From NCBI GenBank assembly GCA_000151295.1, contig GG745330.1:644155-708154 (forward strand): DNA of 64,000 nt, given 5' to 3'. The notes below the pieces were generated by a model. The model made no database searches, was not told the DNA's origin, and saw only the letters and a program-made list of their open reading frames with translations. A program made the position numbers and the translations under genes. Source of the stretch: Allomyces macrogynus ATCC 38327. Its lineage: Eukaryota > Blastocladiomycota > Blastocladiomycetes > Blastocladiales > Blastocladiaceae. Of this stretch, positions 42,471 to 53,500 are shown one piece after another. The first letter of the stretch is position 1, and each line of letters opens with the position of its first letter.

Positions 42471-43052
42471 TCACGCGTCGGCAGCAGCGCCCGAATCCCT
42501 CGGCGCGCCGTTGCGGCCGTCGTCGTACCGCTCGCGCAAGTGCCGGTTCGGTGCCCAGCACTCCTCTTCCAGCCCCTGAATGTGCACGACCTCGACTCCA
42601 CGCTCGCGCAACGTATCCGCGCCCGTGCACTTTACAAACAAGTCGGCAGGCTCGACAATCCCCATCACGACGCGCGGTACTTTGGCGTCCAGCACGCGGC
42701 CCGTACAGCTCGGCCGGCCCGATAACCGCGTCGAGCACGGTTCCATGGTCGTGTACATTGTGCACCCGGCCAGATCAGTTCCGACGGGTAGCTTGAGCAG
42801 GCACACTTCCTCGGCGTGCGTGTTGCCGGGCAGTTCGCGCGAGAAGCCGGTCGCGAGGACAATTTGGTTGGTGGGGGCGTCGGGTGGGGTGATCGCGTCG
42901 GATGCGCGCGGGAGAATGGTGGAAGTGCGAGAGACGAGGACGGCGCCGACGCAGTAGGCCGACGGGACGGGTGCCGAGCGATGCGCGATGGTGATGGCGT
43001 GACGGAGCCAGTAGCGGTCGGCGGCGTCGGCGGCGTTGGTGGTGGTGGACAT
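42471..43052 (-). CDS. DRAP-type deaminase (riboflavin pathway), CMP/dCMP-deaminase fold
   Basis: A 193-residue single-exon protein with zinc deaminase motifs: NTHAEEVCLLKLP (His and catalytic Glu) and TMEPCSTRLSGRPSC (the two Cys ligands). The flanking text GFSRELPGNTHAEE, YTTMEPCSTRLSG and GVEVVHIQGLEEEC matches the fungal enzyme that deaminates 2,5-diamino-6-ribitylamino-pyrimidinone phosphate in riboflavin synthesis. Yeast fuses this domain to a pseudouridine synthase (Rib2); here it stands alone, as in fission yeast. A general nucleotide deaminase is the alternative. Its start codon is only 363 bases from that of the E2 gene on the other strand, so they may share a promoter. Confidence 0.82.
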   Translation of the reverse strand: MSTTTNAADAADRYWLRHAITIAHRSAPVPSAYCVGAVLVSRTSTILPRASDAITPPDAPTNQIVLATGFSRELPGNTHAEEVCLLKLPVGTDLAGCTMYTTMEPCSTRLSGRPSCTGRVLDAKVPRVVMGIVEPADLFVKCTGADTLRERGVEVVHIQGLEEECWAPNRHLRERYDDGRNGAPRDSGAAADA

Positions 43053-43415
43053 GGTCGCCGGTGGGTTGGACGCGGTCGGCGGATGGTGGGCAGGCGGTGC
43101 GTGAGCGAGTGCGGCGGGTCGGTCGGGCACGGCGGGCAGTGGCGGCGCGAGAAGGTCGCCGACAACTGGCTGACAAGTGCTGCGACAGAGGTGGAGGCGG
43201 CGTGCGAGACGTCGAGACGTTGGGCATCGGCACGTGCTACACGTGCCTTGCTGGTGACTCGGGCCTCTTCGCATGCAGTGAGTCCCTCCCTGTTGGCCGG
43301 CCTTCTCTCGGCGTGGTGTCGCGCAGACCCCATTGCTGACACGTCGACCGCGACGCGGCCAACACCACGCTCGCGCTCGCCACCAACTTGCCGCAACCAA
43401 CCTCACCCTGCTGCC
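43053..43415. promoter_or_regulatory. Short divergent promoter region
   Basis: 363 bases between the deaminase (-) and the E2-FG gene (+). GC-rich, no TATA-like box obvious. Likely bidirectional control region. Confidence 0.4.
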
Positions 43416-45167
43416 ATGGCCGCTTCCGGCCAGCTGCGCGCCAGCGGCTACCTGAAGCGCATCAAGACCGAGCTCGACCTGCTCTCCGCCGACGCCCCCG
43501 ACGGCGTGCAATGCCGCCCACGCGCGCACGACACTGACACGCTCGACACGTCGGGGCTTTGGCTCGACGCCGTCATTACCGGCCCACAGAACACGCCCTA
43601 CGCCGGCGGGTCCTTCCACGTCGAGTGCTGTCTGGCGCGCCAGTACCCACTGTGCCCGCCACATATTCGCTTCGTGACCAAAGTGTTTCACCCGAATATC
43701 GACCAGAATGGCCGCATTTGCGTCGATATTTTGAAGGAGGGGTCCGACGCGGGGAGGTGGTCGGCGGCCAAGAACCTGCGGATGGCATTGGCCACGGTGA
43801 GGATGTTGTTGGCCGAACCGAACCCGGACGACCCGCTGGATGCCGAGATTGCGGGGATTTACCGCAGTCATCGCACGCGGTTTGTCGCGACGGCGCGGCA
43901 GTGGACGGAAAAGTATGCGATGGGCAATGAGAATGGGGCGTTGCTGGATGGGGACGCGCCAACGGGCCTGGTCGGTGCGGATCCGACCAAGACAACGACC
44001 GCGACGCCGTCGGCGTCTCCGCTCGCGTCTCCGCCCGCGTCGTCAACGTCCAGTGGACCGGTCTCTAGCAATATGACGGCGCCGCCACTGCCTTTGTCCT
44101 CGTCCTCATCTTCCGGATTGCGCTCTGTCGCTACCAACCCGAAACCGGCTCCCTCCAACACCTCGTCATTGGCCACGCCGACCGTCGCCCCAGCGCCACC
44201 ACCGCCGTCGGCTCCGCCGTCCTCGTCCTCATCGCTCTTCGGTCGCGGTTCCAGCACCGCATCAGGTGGCGGTCTCTTTGGCGCGCGTCCCTCCGGCGGT
44301 GGACTCTTTGGTGCAGCACTTCCTTCATCGTCGCCGGCCGCGGCAGGCGCAACGCCGCTGTTTGTACGTTCTTCCGGGGCCCCAACGGCTGCCGCATCGT
44401 CGTCAAGGGCCGCGCCGGCAGCAGCAGGAGCGCCAGCTCCATCAACGATCGCGATTCCAGCCGCGACGCGTTCCAAACCGGCGCTGACTCGACCTGACGT
44501 GAAACCGGTCGCAGCCGCACCGGCGACGCGACCAAGCCTGGCTGTGAAGGCGCCGCCGGCACCCGCTCCTCCACTTGCGACCGCACCTGCAACCGCTCCC
44601 GTTTCTCTTCCGGCTCCTACTCCCGCTTCTGCTCCCGCTCCGGCGCCCAAACCAGCAGCGTGCGTGTCCGGGACCAAGCGCGCCGCGAGTCCACCACCGC
44701 GCCTTGGCGCTCGACCGGCTAAGAAACCCACTCTGGATACCGCTGCCGTCGCGCCTCCTGCGCCAAGCGTGCCAGCACCCGCACCGGTTGTCGCACCCCC
44801 CGCGACTGATACCGCTGCACCCATCCCCGCCGTCGTCGCTCCGCCGTCTTCTTCCTCCTCTCTACCGCCCCCTTCCACCACGGCCGCAGTGCCCGCACTG
44901 CGCGTTCCCGCGCCCGCGCCGTCGCTTTTCGGCCGACCAGCACCGGGTATTGCCGCGCCGAGGCCCGGCGGTGGACTCATTGGCGCGCCACGTGGCGGTC
45001 TGTTTGCGCCTCGGCCGCCGGGATCAGCGCCGTTGTTTGGTGTGGTGCGGCCGGGGTTGTTGCCGCGCGGTAGCACGGCAGGGTTAACGCCGCGACAGCC
45101 AGGCACGGGATTGTTTGGGAGCGCGAATGCGCGCCCGGCCGGGTCGCTGTTTGGGCGCAAGACATGA
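43416..45167 (+). CDS. UBE2T-like ubiquitin-conjugating enzyme fused to an FG-repeat tail
   Basis: One exon, 583 residues. Residues 1-170 form a complete UBC domain: YLKRIKTELDLLSAD, LDAVITGPQNTPYAGGSFHV, CPPHIRFVTKVFHPNI, then NGRICVDILK with the catalytic Cys at about residue 102. The stretch LLAEPNPDDPLDAEI followed by ARQWTEKYA closely matches UBE2T, the Fanconi-anaemia E2. From about residue 190 to the end the protein is disordered, Ala/Pro/Ser-rich, with seven LFG motifs (for example SLFGRG, GGLFGAR, GGLFGAA, TGLFGSA, SLFGRK at the very C-terminus) and a few degenerate ones. LFG/GLFG repeats are characteristic of nuclear-pore proteins. There is no stop or intron between the parts, so the fusion is direct. 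I know of no E2 with such a tail. It could tether ubiquitination to the pore or transport receptors. Confidence 0.85.
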   Translation: MAASGQLRASGYLKRIKTELDLLSADAPDGVQCRPRAHDTDTLDTSGLWLDAVITGPQNTPYAGGSFHVECCLARQYPLCPPHIRFVTKVFHPNIDQNGRICVDILKEGSDAGRWSAAKNLRMALATVRMLLAEPNPDDPLDAEIAGIYRSHRTRFVATARQWTEKYAMGNENGALLDGDAPTGLVGADPTKTTTATPSASPLASPPASSTSSGPVSSNMTAPPLPLSSSSSSGLRSVATNPKPAPSNTSSLATPTVAPAPPPPSAPPSSSSSLFGRGSSTASGGGLFGARPSGGGLFGAALPSSSPAAAGATPLFVRSSGAPTAAASSSRAAPAAAGAPAPSTIAIPAATRSKPALTRPDVKPVAAAPATRPSLAVKAPPAPAPPLATAPATAPVSLPAPTPASAPAPAPKPAACVSGTKRAASPPPRLGARPAKKPTLDTAAVAPPAPSVPAPAPVVAPPATDTAAPIPAVVAPPSSSSSLPPPSTTAAVPALRVPAPAPSLFGRPAPGIAAPRPGGGLIGAPRGGLFAPRPPGSAPLFGVVRPGLLPRGSTAGLTPRQPGTGLFGSANARPAGSLFGRKT

Positions 45168-45377
45168 ACGAGAGGAGAGAGAGAGAGAGAGTGAAAGAGC
45201 GCGTGCTGGGTCGAGGTGTGTGCGGATGTCAATACAAAAGCCTGCCTTCCGAGTGGGCCTTTTTGGCCAGCTTGCGACCTTGTTGGTGCTGGTGACACCC
45301 CGCGTCGATCACGATCCACATCAACCACAACCATTGCTCACTGCGCCGCACTTGTTGCAATCCACCCGACATCGCAC
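45168..45377. other. Short intergenic region with a GA microsatellite
   Basis: 210 bases between two + strand genes. It begins with a purine run (about 45171-45192, GAGAGGAGAGAGAGAGAGAG) just after the E2-FG stop codon. Confidence 0.6.
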
Positions 45378-46352
45378 ATGGTCTCGCACAAGGAAGCGCG
45401 CAAGCTCAAGCAGGCCCAGCGAAGGGGCATGACAGGTGGCATGACCACAGGTCACCAAGTCGACGCTCAAGATGCTTCACTTTTGATCCCGGCAAAGCGT
45501 GATCAAGGCCTCGCCAACGCTGCTGCTGCCGAAGCGCCAATCTCCCTGTCCTTCACGCTGCGTGGCTACGAGGACGGTAAGCCGTTTGAGCGCGAACTGC
45601 ACGCGCTCGACCGGTGGGCAACGCAAGCGGCCGACTCGATCAGCGTCACCATTTCCACCACATCTGCCCCACACACCGACATCAAGGTCTTCCCGCCGCT
45701 CACCGTGCACCTCAAGCAACGCGCCTCCGTCTTCATTGGCGGCCAACTCTGGAACACGGCCTTCATTCTCGCCTGCTGGTTCTATTCGCGGCACGCGCAC
45801 GGGATCCACGACTACGGCGCCCTGCGCGTCTGTGAAGTCGGGGCCGGAATCGGCTTACTTGCACTCGCCCTGGCCGCACTCGATGCGCGCGTTACAGCGA
45901 CCGATCTCGCAGACGTCGTGCCGATCCTCGACGACAATGTCGCACGCAACCCGCACTTGGCCATGGGCGCTGGTGGAGTGCCGCGAATAACCGCCGCCGC
46001 GCTCGATTGGGGCGACAAGGACGCGGTCGTGCCGGGGTATCCGTTTGATTTGGTCGTGGCGTGCGATTGCATCTATTCGGAGGTCTCGGCGGGGGACTTG
46101 GTTGAGTGCCTGGTGCGGCTATGTTCGCCAGTCGAGGCTGGGGGGAAGGCGCCGGCGACGACCGTGTGGGTCGTGAGCGAGGTGCGCAACGAGTCGATTC
46201 AGCAGGCGTTTCTGGAGCAGGCGAGGGAAATATTTGAGATTGGGTACATGGATATTGTGAAGGACGTGGCGCCGTATTTGCCGGCCGAGCTGCGCGCCGG
46301 GTTGAACGTGCGGTGGTATATAATGAAGCTGAAGCCGGGCAAGGAGGAATAG
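45378..46352 (+). CDS. Family-16 (METTL21-like) protein methyltransferase
   Basis: A single-exon protein of 324 residues with a seven-beta-strand methyltransferase core. Motif I is RVCEVGAGIGLLALALAAL (SAM loop EVGAGIG), motif post-I is ARVTATDLADVVPILDDNV, and the family-16 D-x-x-Y motif is DCIYSE, preceded by FDLVVACDC. GGQLWNTAFILACWF before motif I is also typical of this family, where a W follows the beta-hairpin. The basic N-terminus (KEARKLKQAQRRG) is extra. Known members trimethylate or dimethylate lysines of chaperones, VCP, eEF1A or eEF2. The particular substrate cannot be read from sequence. Expected cytosolic. Confidence 0.85.
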   Translation: MVSHKEARKLKQAQRRGMTGGMTTGHQVDAQDASLLIPAKRDQGLANAAAAEAPISLSFTLRGYEDGKPFERELHALDRWATQAADSISVTISTTSAPHTDIKVFPPLTVHLKQRASVFIGGQLWNTAFILACWFYSRHAHGIHDYGALRVCEVGAGIGLLALALAALDARVTATDLADVVPILDDNVARNPHLAMGAGGVPRITAAALDWGDKDAVVPGYPFDLVVACDCIYSEVSAGDLVECLVRLCSPVEAGGKAPATTVWVVSEVRNESIQQAFLEQAREIFEIGYMDIVKDVAPYLPAELRAGLNVRWYIMKLKPGKEE

Positions 46353-46515
46353 ACGATGTTTCCATGGTTTCGTCAGACATGATCGTGGTCAGTCGTGGCC
46401 GCATGCTTGCTGTGCAGCGGTGGTTGTGGCCGAGCGAAAAAGTGGATGAAAATTCGTCGGTTAATGCCAGCACCACGGCGACCACACGCATCATCACCTC
46501 CCCCAACTCGCTGCA

Positions 46516-48311
46516 ATGGACTTTTCCGAGCTCTTCAAGCAAGCCGGCAACCAATGCTCGTTCAGCCCGGACGGCGCCTCCGTTGCCGCGACCGTCGGCC
46601 ACAAGCTGGTCATTCGCGACGCCGAAACGCTCGCCGTCGTCAATGTCATTACCGCCGTCGACGCCATCTCACACGCCTCCTTCTCGCCGTGCGGCAAGTA
46701 CCTTCTCGTCGCCGCCTACGACGCTGGCGCGCTCCAAGTCTGGCCCGTAGAGCCCAGCGACGCGCCCATTGCCAAGATTGACGAGGGCATCACCGGCTGC
46801 GTGCGTGCCATCTGGGACCCGCTGTCGGGCCGCAGTATTCTGTCGTGGTCGGCGTTTGGCTTGCGCGTCTCGATTTGGTCGCTCGTCGACGGATCGCTCA
46901 CGTACATTCAGCAGCCGAAAGTCGTTGACGCGCCGGCCGACGGCGGGTGTGCGTCGGACGCGCCAGCAGAACGGATTCCGGGGTGTGCATTCCGCAAGGA
47001 TTTCCGGTACTTGGCAGTCCTGGACCGTGTGGACGGGCGCGATTTTGTGAATGTCTACGACTGTCTCGACTGGGAGCTCGTCAAGGTATGCAAGGTGGTG
47101 GAGAGTGGAATATATGTACTTGTGCTTGTTATTCACATTGGCGCTCCGCTTTCGCGCGCACTGCTCAGAGGTTCCAAGTCGACACGACCGACGCATCGAA
47201 TATCGCCTGGTCGCCGGAAGGCCGGTTCATTGCCGTGACCGATTCCGTCTTTGAGGTTCGTCCATGCTCACGCACTTTCCCACACCATGCTGGCATGCTC
47301 ACGGCCCCTCTTTCCACGACACAGTTCAAAGTCCTCATCTACTCGCCCGACGGCCACCTTCTCCACCCACCCACGCGCGCCGCCGACCACAACCTCGGCA
47401 TCCGATCGCTCGCGTGGTCGCCGACAGGCCAGTTCCTGGCTGTTGGCAGCTACGACCAGACAGTGAGTTTGCTCAACCACTACACGTTCAACTCGCTCGT
47501 CGACTGGTCGCTGGAGCCGACCACGCTCGTCCTGAGTCGAAAGCAGCGACCGACCGTCTATTTCGAGTCGATCGATGCGGCGCAGTTGGGCGGGAGCAGT
47601 AACGACTGGCCGTCGGCGGCAGATCTGGTGCGGCCGGTACCGCCAGCATGTACGTTGCGACTTGGTGTGTTTGGAGCGGTGGGCAAGGGACGAGCCGTTG
47701 ACGATTCTCGTGCGATAGATTCGGTCGTGACTCCACCGACTGAAGCAGGTAAAACGACGTCTGTGACGCTGGCCGCGGTCAAGACCGACGCGAACACGCC
47801 CATCACCAAGCTCGGCGTCTCAGCGCTGTGCTGGTCGCCCGACGGCCGGTACTTGGCCGTCAAGTCCCGTACGTTGCTGCTCTCTCATCCCGCATCCCCG
47901 CACGTCACACGACACTTCATTCACTTCCGTGCACGATGATTAGAAAACAAGCCGTCGACCATCTTCATCTACTCAGCGCACACGCTGCGTCTCATCGCTG
48001 TCCTGCGACATGCACACTCGATCAAGCACATGGCCTGGCGACACGCCGAGGCGTACAAGCACACGCTCGTGTTTTGCACGGGAGCCGACCACCTCTACCT
48101 GTGGCACGGGCCACGCGACGTCGTGGGTGCCGACGAGGAAGCAGACGACGAGGAACCGGCGGGCCGCACCGAGTTTTGGATGCTCCCGCACCAAGGGTTC
48201 GCCGCGCACTCGTTCATGTGGAGCAGCGACGAGAAGAAGTTGCTGGTTGTGGGCAAGAACGGATTTTGTTTGGGTTTTGTCATGGAGGCGCACGACGACG
48301 TGCATGTTTGA
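46516..48311 (+). CDS. WRAP73/WDR8 WD-repeat protein (centrosome, cilium)
   Basis: Exons 46516-47085, 47169-47255, 47325-47868 and 47944-48311 sum to 522 codons plus stop. The start MDFSELFKQAGNQCSFSPDG parallels WRAP73 (MNFSE.FK.....C.FSPDG). Further matches: KIDEGITGCVRAIWDPLSGR, FGLRVSIWSLVDGSLTYIQ, AWSPEGRFIAV and SLAWSPTGQFLAVGSYDQTV, followed by LLNHYTFNSLVDW. The C-terminal beta-propeller blades end at GKNGFCLGFVMEAHD. In animals WRAP73 works with SSX2IP at centriolar satellites, in spindle anchoring and cilium assembly; in fission yeast it acts at the spindle pole with Msd1/Pkl1. Its presence here fits a fungus with basal bodies but does not prove it, since Dikarya have it too. Confidence 0.9.
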
Positions 48312-50516
48312 ACATGGGTGGGGAACATTTTTGGACGCGGGGTTTGGGGGTGGAGAATGGGGATATTTATGATTCCAGCAGGATGCGCGAGGAGACGAAG
48401 CGAGAGTGGTCGACCAAGATCCGGTATGGAGAAGGAGAGCACGCATTGCAAAGATGCACGGAGGACAAACCTGCAACACTTCTGCTCAGGTTTTCATCAA
48501 TACAGATCACCAGGATTGCCGTGCTCGTAACGCACGCGCAGGCAGGAGGGTAACGTTGAGCGACGACCATGGCGCCAACTTCCGCGTCAGCCGGCTTGCC
48601 AACCCAGTTTCCGCGAGCGCGGCGTTGTCCTCGCAGCATCTGCACTCTGGACAACAATGGAAGAGCGGCCCATGTTTGCAACCTCTTCTTTTGGCGAGCA
48701 TGGTCAGGTCAGCGCGGGCTAGTCGGGCGGGTTGGACGTGATGGACGGCCGTTGGGCAAAGCGACGAGGGTGAGGGCAGACGGGCAGACGGGTGATTGCG
48801 TGGTGGGGTTGGCACTTGCTACGATCGTTTCCGGCGCCACGTAAGGGCGTCAGGACGTTTCAGCGATGCAGACAGCAAGTGTTGTTGTGCTCTGCCTTTC
48901 AAAGCATCTGCAGGCTTTTAAAAGTTCGCCACTAGCACCTACGCGTACTCGTTACCCTCGGCTGTGTGCGCTCGGTCGTCAAATATTCCCGACGCGGTTC
49001 CAAGGCAACCACAACTCGCGCGATATGGCGATTGCGAGTGCCGTTGGCGACATCAAGGCAACTAACTGGTCATGGCTTGCTTCGCCCGACTCGCCCGTGA
49101 TACACTCAGCCTTGGCGCCCTTGTCGCCCTCGCCTCGTCTCGTCAGGGCAAGACCGCACCGTCACGGTGTGCTGGGCATCAGGAACATGGCCAGTCGTGC
49201 TCGCTCCACGTTCGATTGAAGTACCAGGCGATAAATCGTCGCAGTGGTCTTGTCCAAGCTGCACCCAAACTGACCTCACGTTGTGTTCGCGTTGCCGTAG
49301 GTCGCTCGCTCGCCAGGCGCATTCGGCAGGATCATGCACCAGCAGCCTGGATGGCCAAGCTGGTGGCACCTGTCGCGCGCGATGACCCGTTCATGCACTG
49401 GCATCCGCACTGAGGGTGGGCGGAGGCGATTTGGGGAGCAAGTCGACGACGTTTGCGCACTCCAAGACGCTCAGTGCCGTCAGGTACGTCGTCAATTGCA
49501 TCAAGGTGTGGTGGGATGCCGTGCGCGCGTCCAGCCTAGGTCGGGTGCAGGTGCACCGGGTTCTTCTTAAGACTGGGACATGGAGCAGGTTGATTCTCAT
49601 CGTGCCAACGTGCAGATGGCTCTGGAACTCGATTCGACCGTGCTTGTGACGCTATCTATCGTCGTGGCAGCGGGCTCGACGTGACGCGCGATCTGTGGAC
49701 ACCGTGCTCCTAGTGCAGGATACTGACTTGGTGCTTTGGCTTTGCGTGTTGGAGAAGCGGATGTGGAAGGGGTGCGAAAGTGTGCCAAGGTGGAGAACGT
49801 TTGTTTCGACTTTGACTTCAAATGTGAAATCTTTGGCTCAACAAGCACATACACATGTAGTGGATATGTAATTCCCCAGACTGAGCCTTCCCACAATCGT
49901 ACTTTTGGCGCGAATATCGTACTTTTGGTGTGGCATGGCGCGTTTAACTTGGCCGGCCCAGTTGTTAACTCCACAAGCTAGCACCACGTGCTCTTGAATG
50001 GACCGCTTGGCACGGCCAAGCGAAAAGTATCAGCGGCTCATTGTGCGTGCAACTTAACCCGTTTGTTGCTGGAACAATGGCACTCGTGCACTGGTCAGCC
50101 TATTGCGACGGTCACCACATCAGCATTCTTACACAAATTAAACCATGAGCTGGGTGACTTAGCTTGTGCACTCGTGGGTGTGGAAAGTCTACGTTTTCTT
50201 CTCACAAACTCACTGTCTGATTGCTTCCGCCGGTGACGTATATATATATAACAGTTTGGACAAGCGCAAGATGTCGTTCGCTTGGGGTCGGCTTACCTTG
50301 AAAATATGTATCGGTGAGATGAGTACTCTGCTGATGCGAACAAGATGTACAGTGGTATTTCCCTTGGGCGCGCGCACACCATGCACGAGGTGGGATAAAC
50401 AATAATACAATGAAGTGCGGGAAATGGGCAAGCACAGACAGACTTGACACGAGCAAAATGCAAAGCGAAAGACACCAACCAAGAATCGAATCGAGATAAC
50501 GTTGGTCGACCAACAA
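48312..50516. other. Long intergenic region between convergent genes, no gene seen
   Basis: 2.2 kb between the 3' ends of WRAP73 (+) and glucan synthase (-). GC and CpG are reduced compared with the genes and only short random frames occur. It contains a TA microsatellite at 50239-50250. No RNA gene or mobile-element feature recognised. Confidence 0.4.
50239..50250. repeat. TA dinucleotide microsatellite
   Basis: Six TA units (TATATATATATA) in the intergenic stretch before the 3' end of the glucan synthase gene. Confidence 0.8.
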
Positions 50517-53500
50517 TCACGGCACAATAGGAATCGCCTTGAGTGCATGAAGCGGCAAATGACCCGCGATCCCAGCCACAATCTTGGCCAGCGGGCCCGG
50601 AACAATGGCGGGCACGACCACGAGCGCCACCAGCACGAGCAGCGTGCCCGCGAGCATCAGGCCCGCACCCGCAATCCGCAACCGGCGACGCCGGTGCTTG
50701 GGCTTGGCAGTTGCGTCGGCGACGGCATCACCAGATCCATTTGCCGGCGCGCCGTTGTCGCTCTTTTTCGGCTTGCGCACCCACAGCAGCATGAGCGTGT
50801 GCACGTCCGAAACAAACGGCACCAGACACACGGGGAACAGCGCAGCGACGAGCACGTGGATCGTGGCCCAGTCGAGCGCAAACCACGCCAGCTCAAATGG
50901 CACGACCAGCAGCTCGCGCACCACGTAGACGGGCGCAAACGCGCCGAGCGTGTGCCACCGGCCCGTCCAGAACGCGCGGTGCGCGGTCCCCTTGGTGTCA
51001 AACTCGGGCGGCACGAAAAACAGGACCAGTGTCTCGATGGCGTGCAATACTGCGGCAAACGGGAAAAGTGCGACCAGCGTGCCGGGCAGTGCGAATCCTT
51101 CGAGCGCCCACGCGACCCACGCAATGGCTATCAGCGCCAGCGTCGGGAGACCGTACCCGATCGCCGGAACGAGGCGCGCGACAAACGGGATCTGGCCCAG
51201 GAACAGCGAGAGCGCGAGCGAGACGGCGGACATGGCAAAGCACACGCCGAGCATGGCCGCGGGCCACGCGGCGACGCGAATGATCGAGTCGAGAATCGAA
51301 AACTTTGGGTGCGCGTACCCATACAGGCCCACGGCAAACGCGATCACAACCAAGTCGCCCAGCAGGTTGCGCACGATAAACACGCGCAGACGTGCACGCG
51401 TCGCACCCCCACGCTCGCCCGTGAGCCGCCCACGGTCCGCGACCACGAGATTGGCCCATGACAGGTTGCGCGGAGCCGGCGCCTGGTGACCCGCAAACAG
51501 CCACCGCAGCGTCACGCGGTAGTCGAGCAAGAAATCGGCGAGCACAAACTGGTTGGGGTTGAACAGGAACGGCGAGAGCGCATACGAAATGACAAAGATC
51601 CAGTAGAACACGAGCGCGGCCTGGAACCCTTGGGTCGAGACGAGCAGCGCGAGCATGCCGAGCGCCACGCCGAGCGAGATCCCCTGCCGGCTGAACCGCT
51701 GATACAGCGTCGAAAAGGGCGCGCGCGCCGTCGACACGGCACGGCCCGTGGCAATGTACCCGGCGCCGCCCAGCGCGAGGTTGTGCCAGAACATGCTCGA
51801 GTAGACGTAGATGGCGAAGCCCTGTTTATGGTTGAATGGAGTTGGTTGGTTAGTTAGGGGTCGTGATCAACGTGCGTCGTGCCAAGTGTGGCCGCCGTGA
51901 TATGGAAGTGAGCCAAGAAAAGTATGAGCGTACCTCAAACAGCGACACGAGCGAAAAGAACTGCATCAAGATGCGCTTGAGCGCGCGCCCGACACCATAT
52001 TCGTTGACCATTTGCAGCAGCAGTGGCAAAAACGAGATCAGCAGCGAAAAGATGAGCTCCGAGACGCACAGCGACACCCAGTCCTGCAGCGTCGCCAGGT
52101 CGGTCGGACACGTGCTGGCCGCGTCCTTGCCCGTGCACTTGCCCGGATGCCGCGCTTGCATGACCGCGGCCATGGCACTCGTCCACAGAAAGAGCACGAC
52201 CGACGCCACGACAAACGCCGCGTTGATGTAAAAGCCAATGTGCGCAAAATAGTAGGAGAGCAGCCGGTCGAGCGGGAGGCGCGTGCCGAGGTACCACACG
52301 TCGCGCGACAGCACTTGCTCGCCCGCGCCCGACCCGAGCTTGGCCGTGAAGTTGAGCACCGACGTGAACCCCAAGTCACGGCCCTTGCCGCACTGCAAGT
52401 ACTCGGAGTGCTTGATGCGCCCTCCGCGCGAGAGCACGTTCATGCCCGCGTAGATATCCTCATTCAGGTGCAGGCCCTTTTGCGCCTTGGACACGCCGCC
52501 GCGCGTGATCATGTAGAGCGAGTTGAGCAAGTCGGGGTGGCCGTATTGCTATACCATTGGACGCGCGGGAGATCAGTTTCACAATCAAGCTCGCACTCGC
52601 GTACACGGCGACACGTAAAGGACCGATCACTAGTCACTGCAATCAACGTGAACGTACCAAACGCGACCCCAACCGCGTCATGGCGCGCTGAATCAGCGTG
52701 CCAAACGCAAACTCCTTGCCCGCCGCCACATCGGCCAAACTGCCGACGCGCTCCGAGAAAATGTGCTCGCGCGTGCCCACAATCGCCACGGGCGCGCGCC
52801 CGCGGTTGTAGCGCGGCGAATACGGCGAGTGCACACTGTCGCCCGGTAGCTCAAACTCGGACAACACATTCGCCACCTTGAGCGACTCTTCGAGGTACGA
52901 GTCTTGGTTGGCGTCAATCAGCTGCAGCACCTCGCCGCGCGTGAATACGATGGCCGAGTTTTGGTTGTCACCCTTGCCATCCCCCAAAATCGGGTTGCCG
53001 GGAAGTCGGATCCGGAACCGCGGCTGCCGCGCGCCCGACGCCGTCATGTTGCACCACCCGTCAATCAGGCACGAGTAGAACGTGGGCGGCTCGCTCTCGA
53101 CGGCGCTCGGCACTTCCTCGATATACGAGACGGCCAGGTCGGCAAAGACACTGAACAACAGCTCGACCGACTCGAGGTCGTTCTTGTCAAAGTGCTGGTA
53201 CCGCTGCATGGCCACGACCAGCCGAAACTTGCGGCTCGAGACATAGTCGGCCTCGTCCTCGATCTCCTCTTCCGAGCACACGCCCTGGAACAGGTAGTGC
53301 AGGTTCTCGGCGCGGTGCCGGATCTGGATCGCCTTGTTGTAGTTCATGAAGCCCGAGACGGTGCGGTACAGCGTCTGGCTGCGCAGCGACGTCCAAATTC
53401 GCGTGCGCAGTACAAACGACGGGCTCGGGTTGGTGTACCCGACGGCGCGGAACATTTTCTCCTCGGCCGTCTCGCGCGCCTCCTCGTCGTCGTCGTCTTC

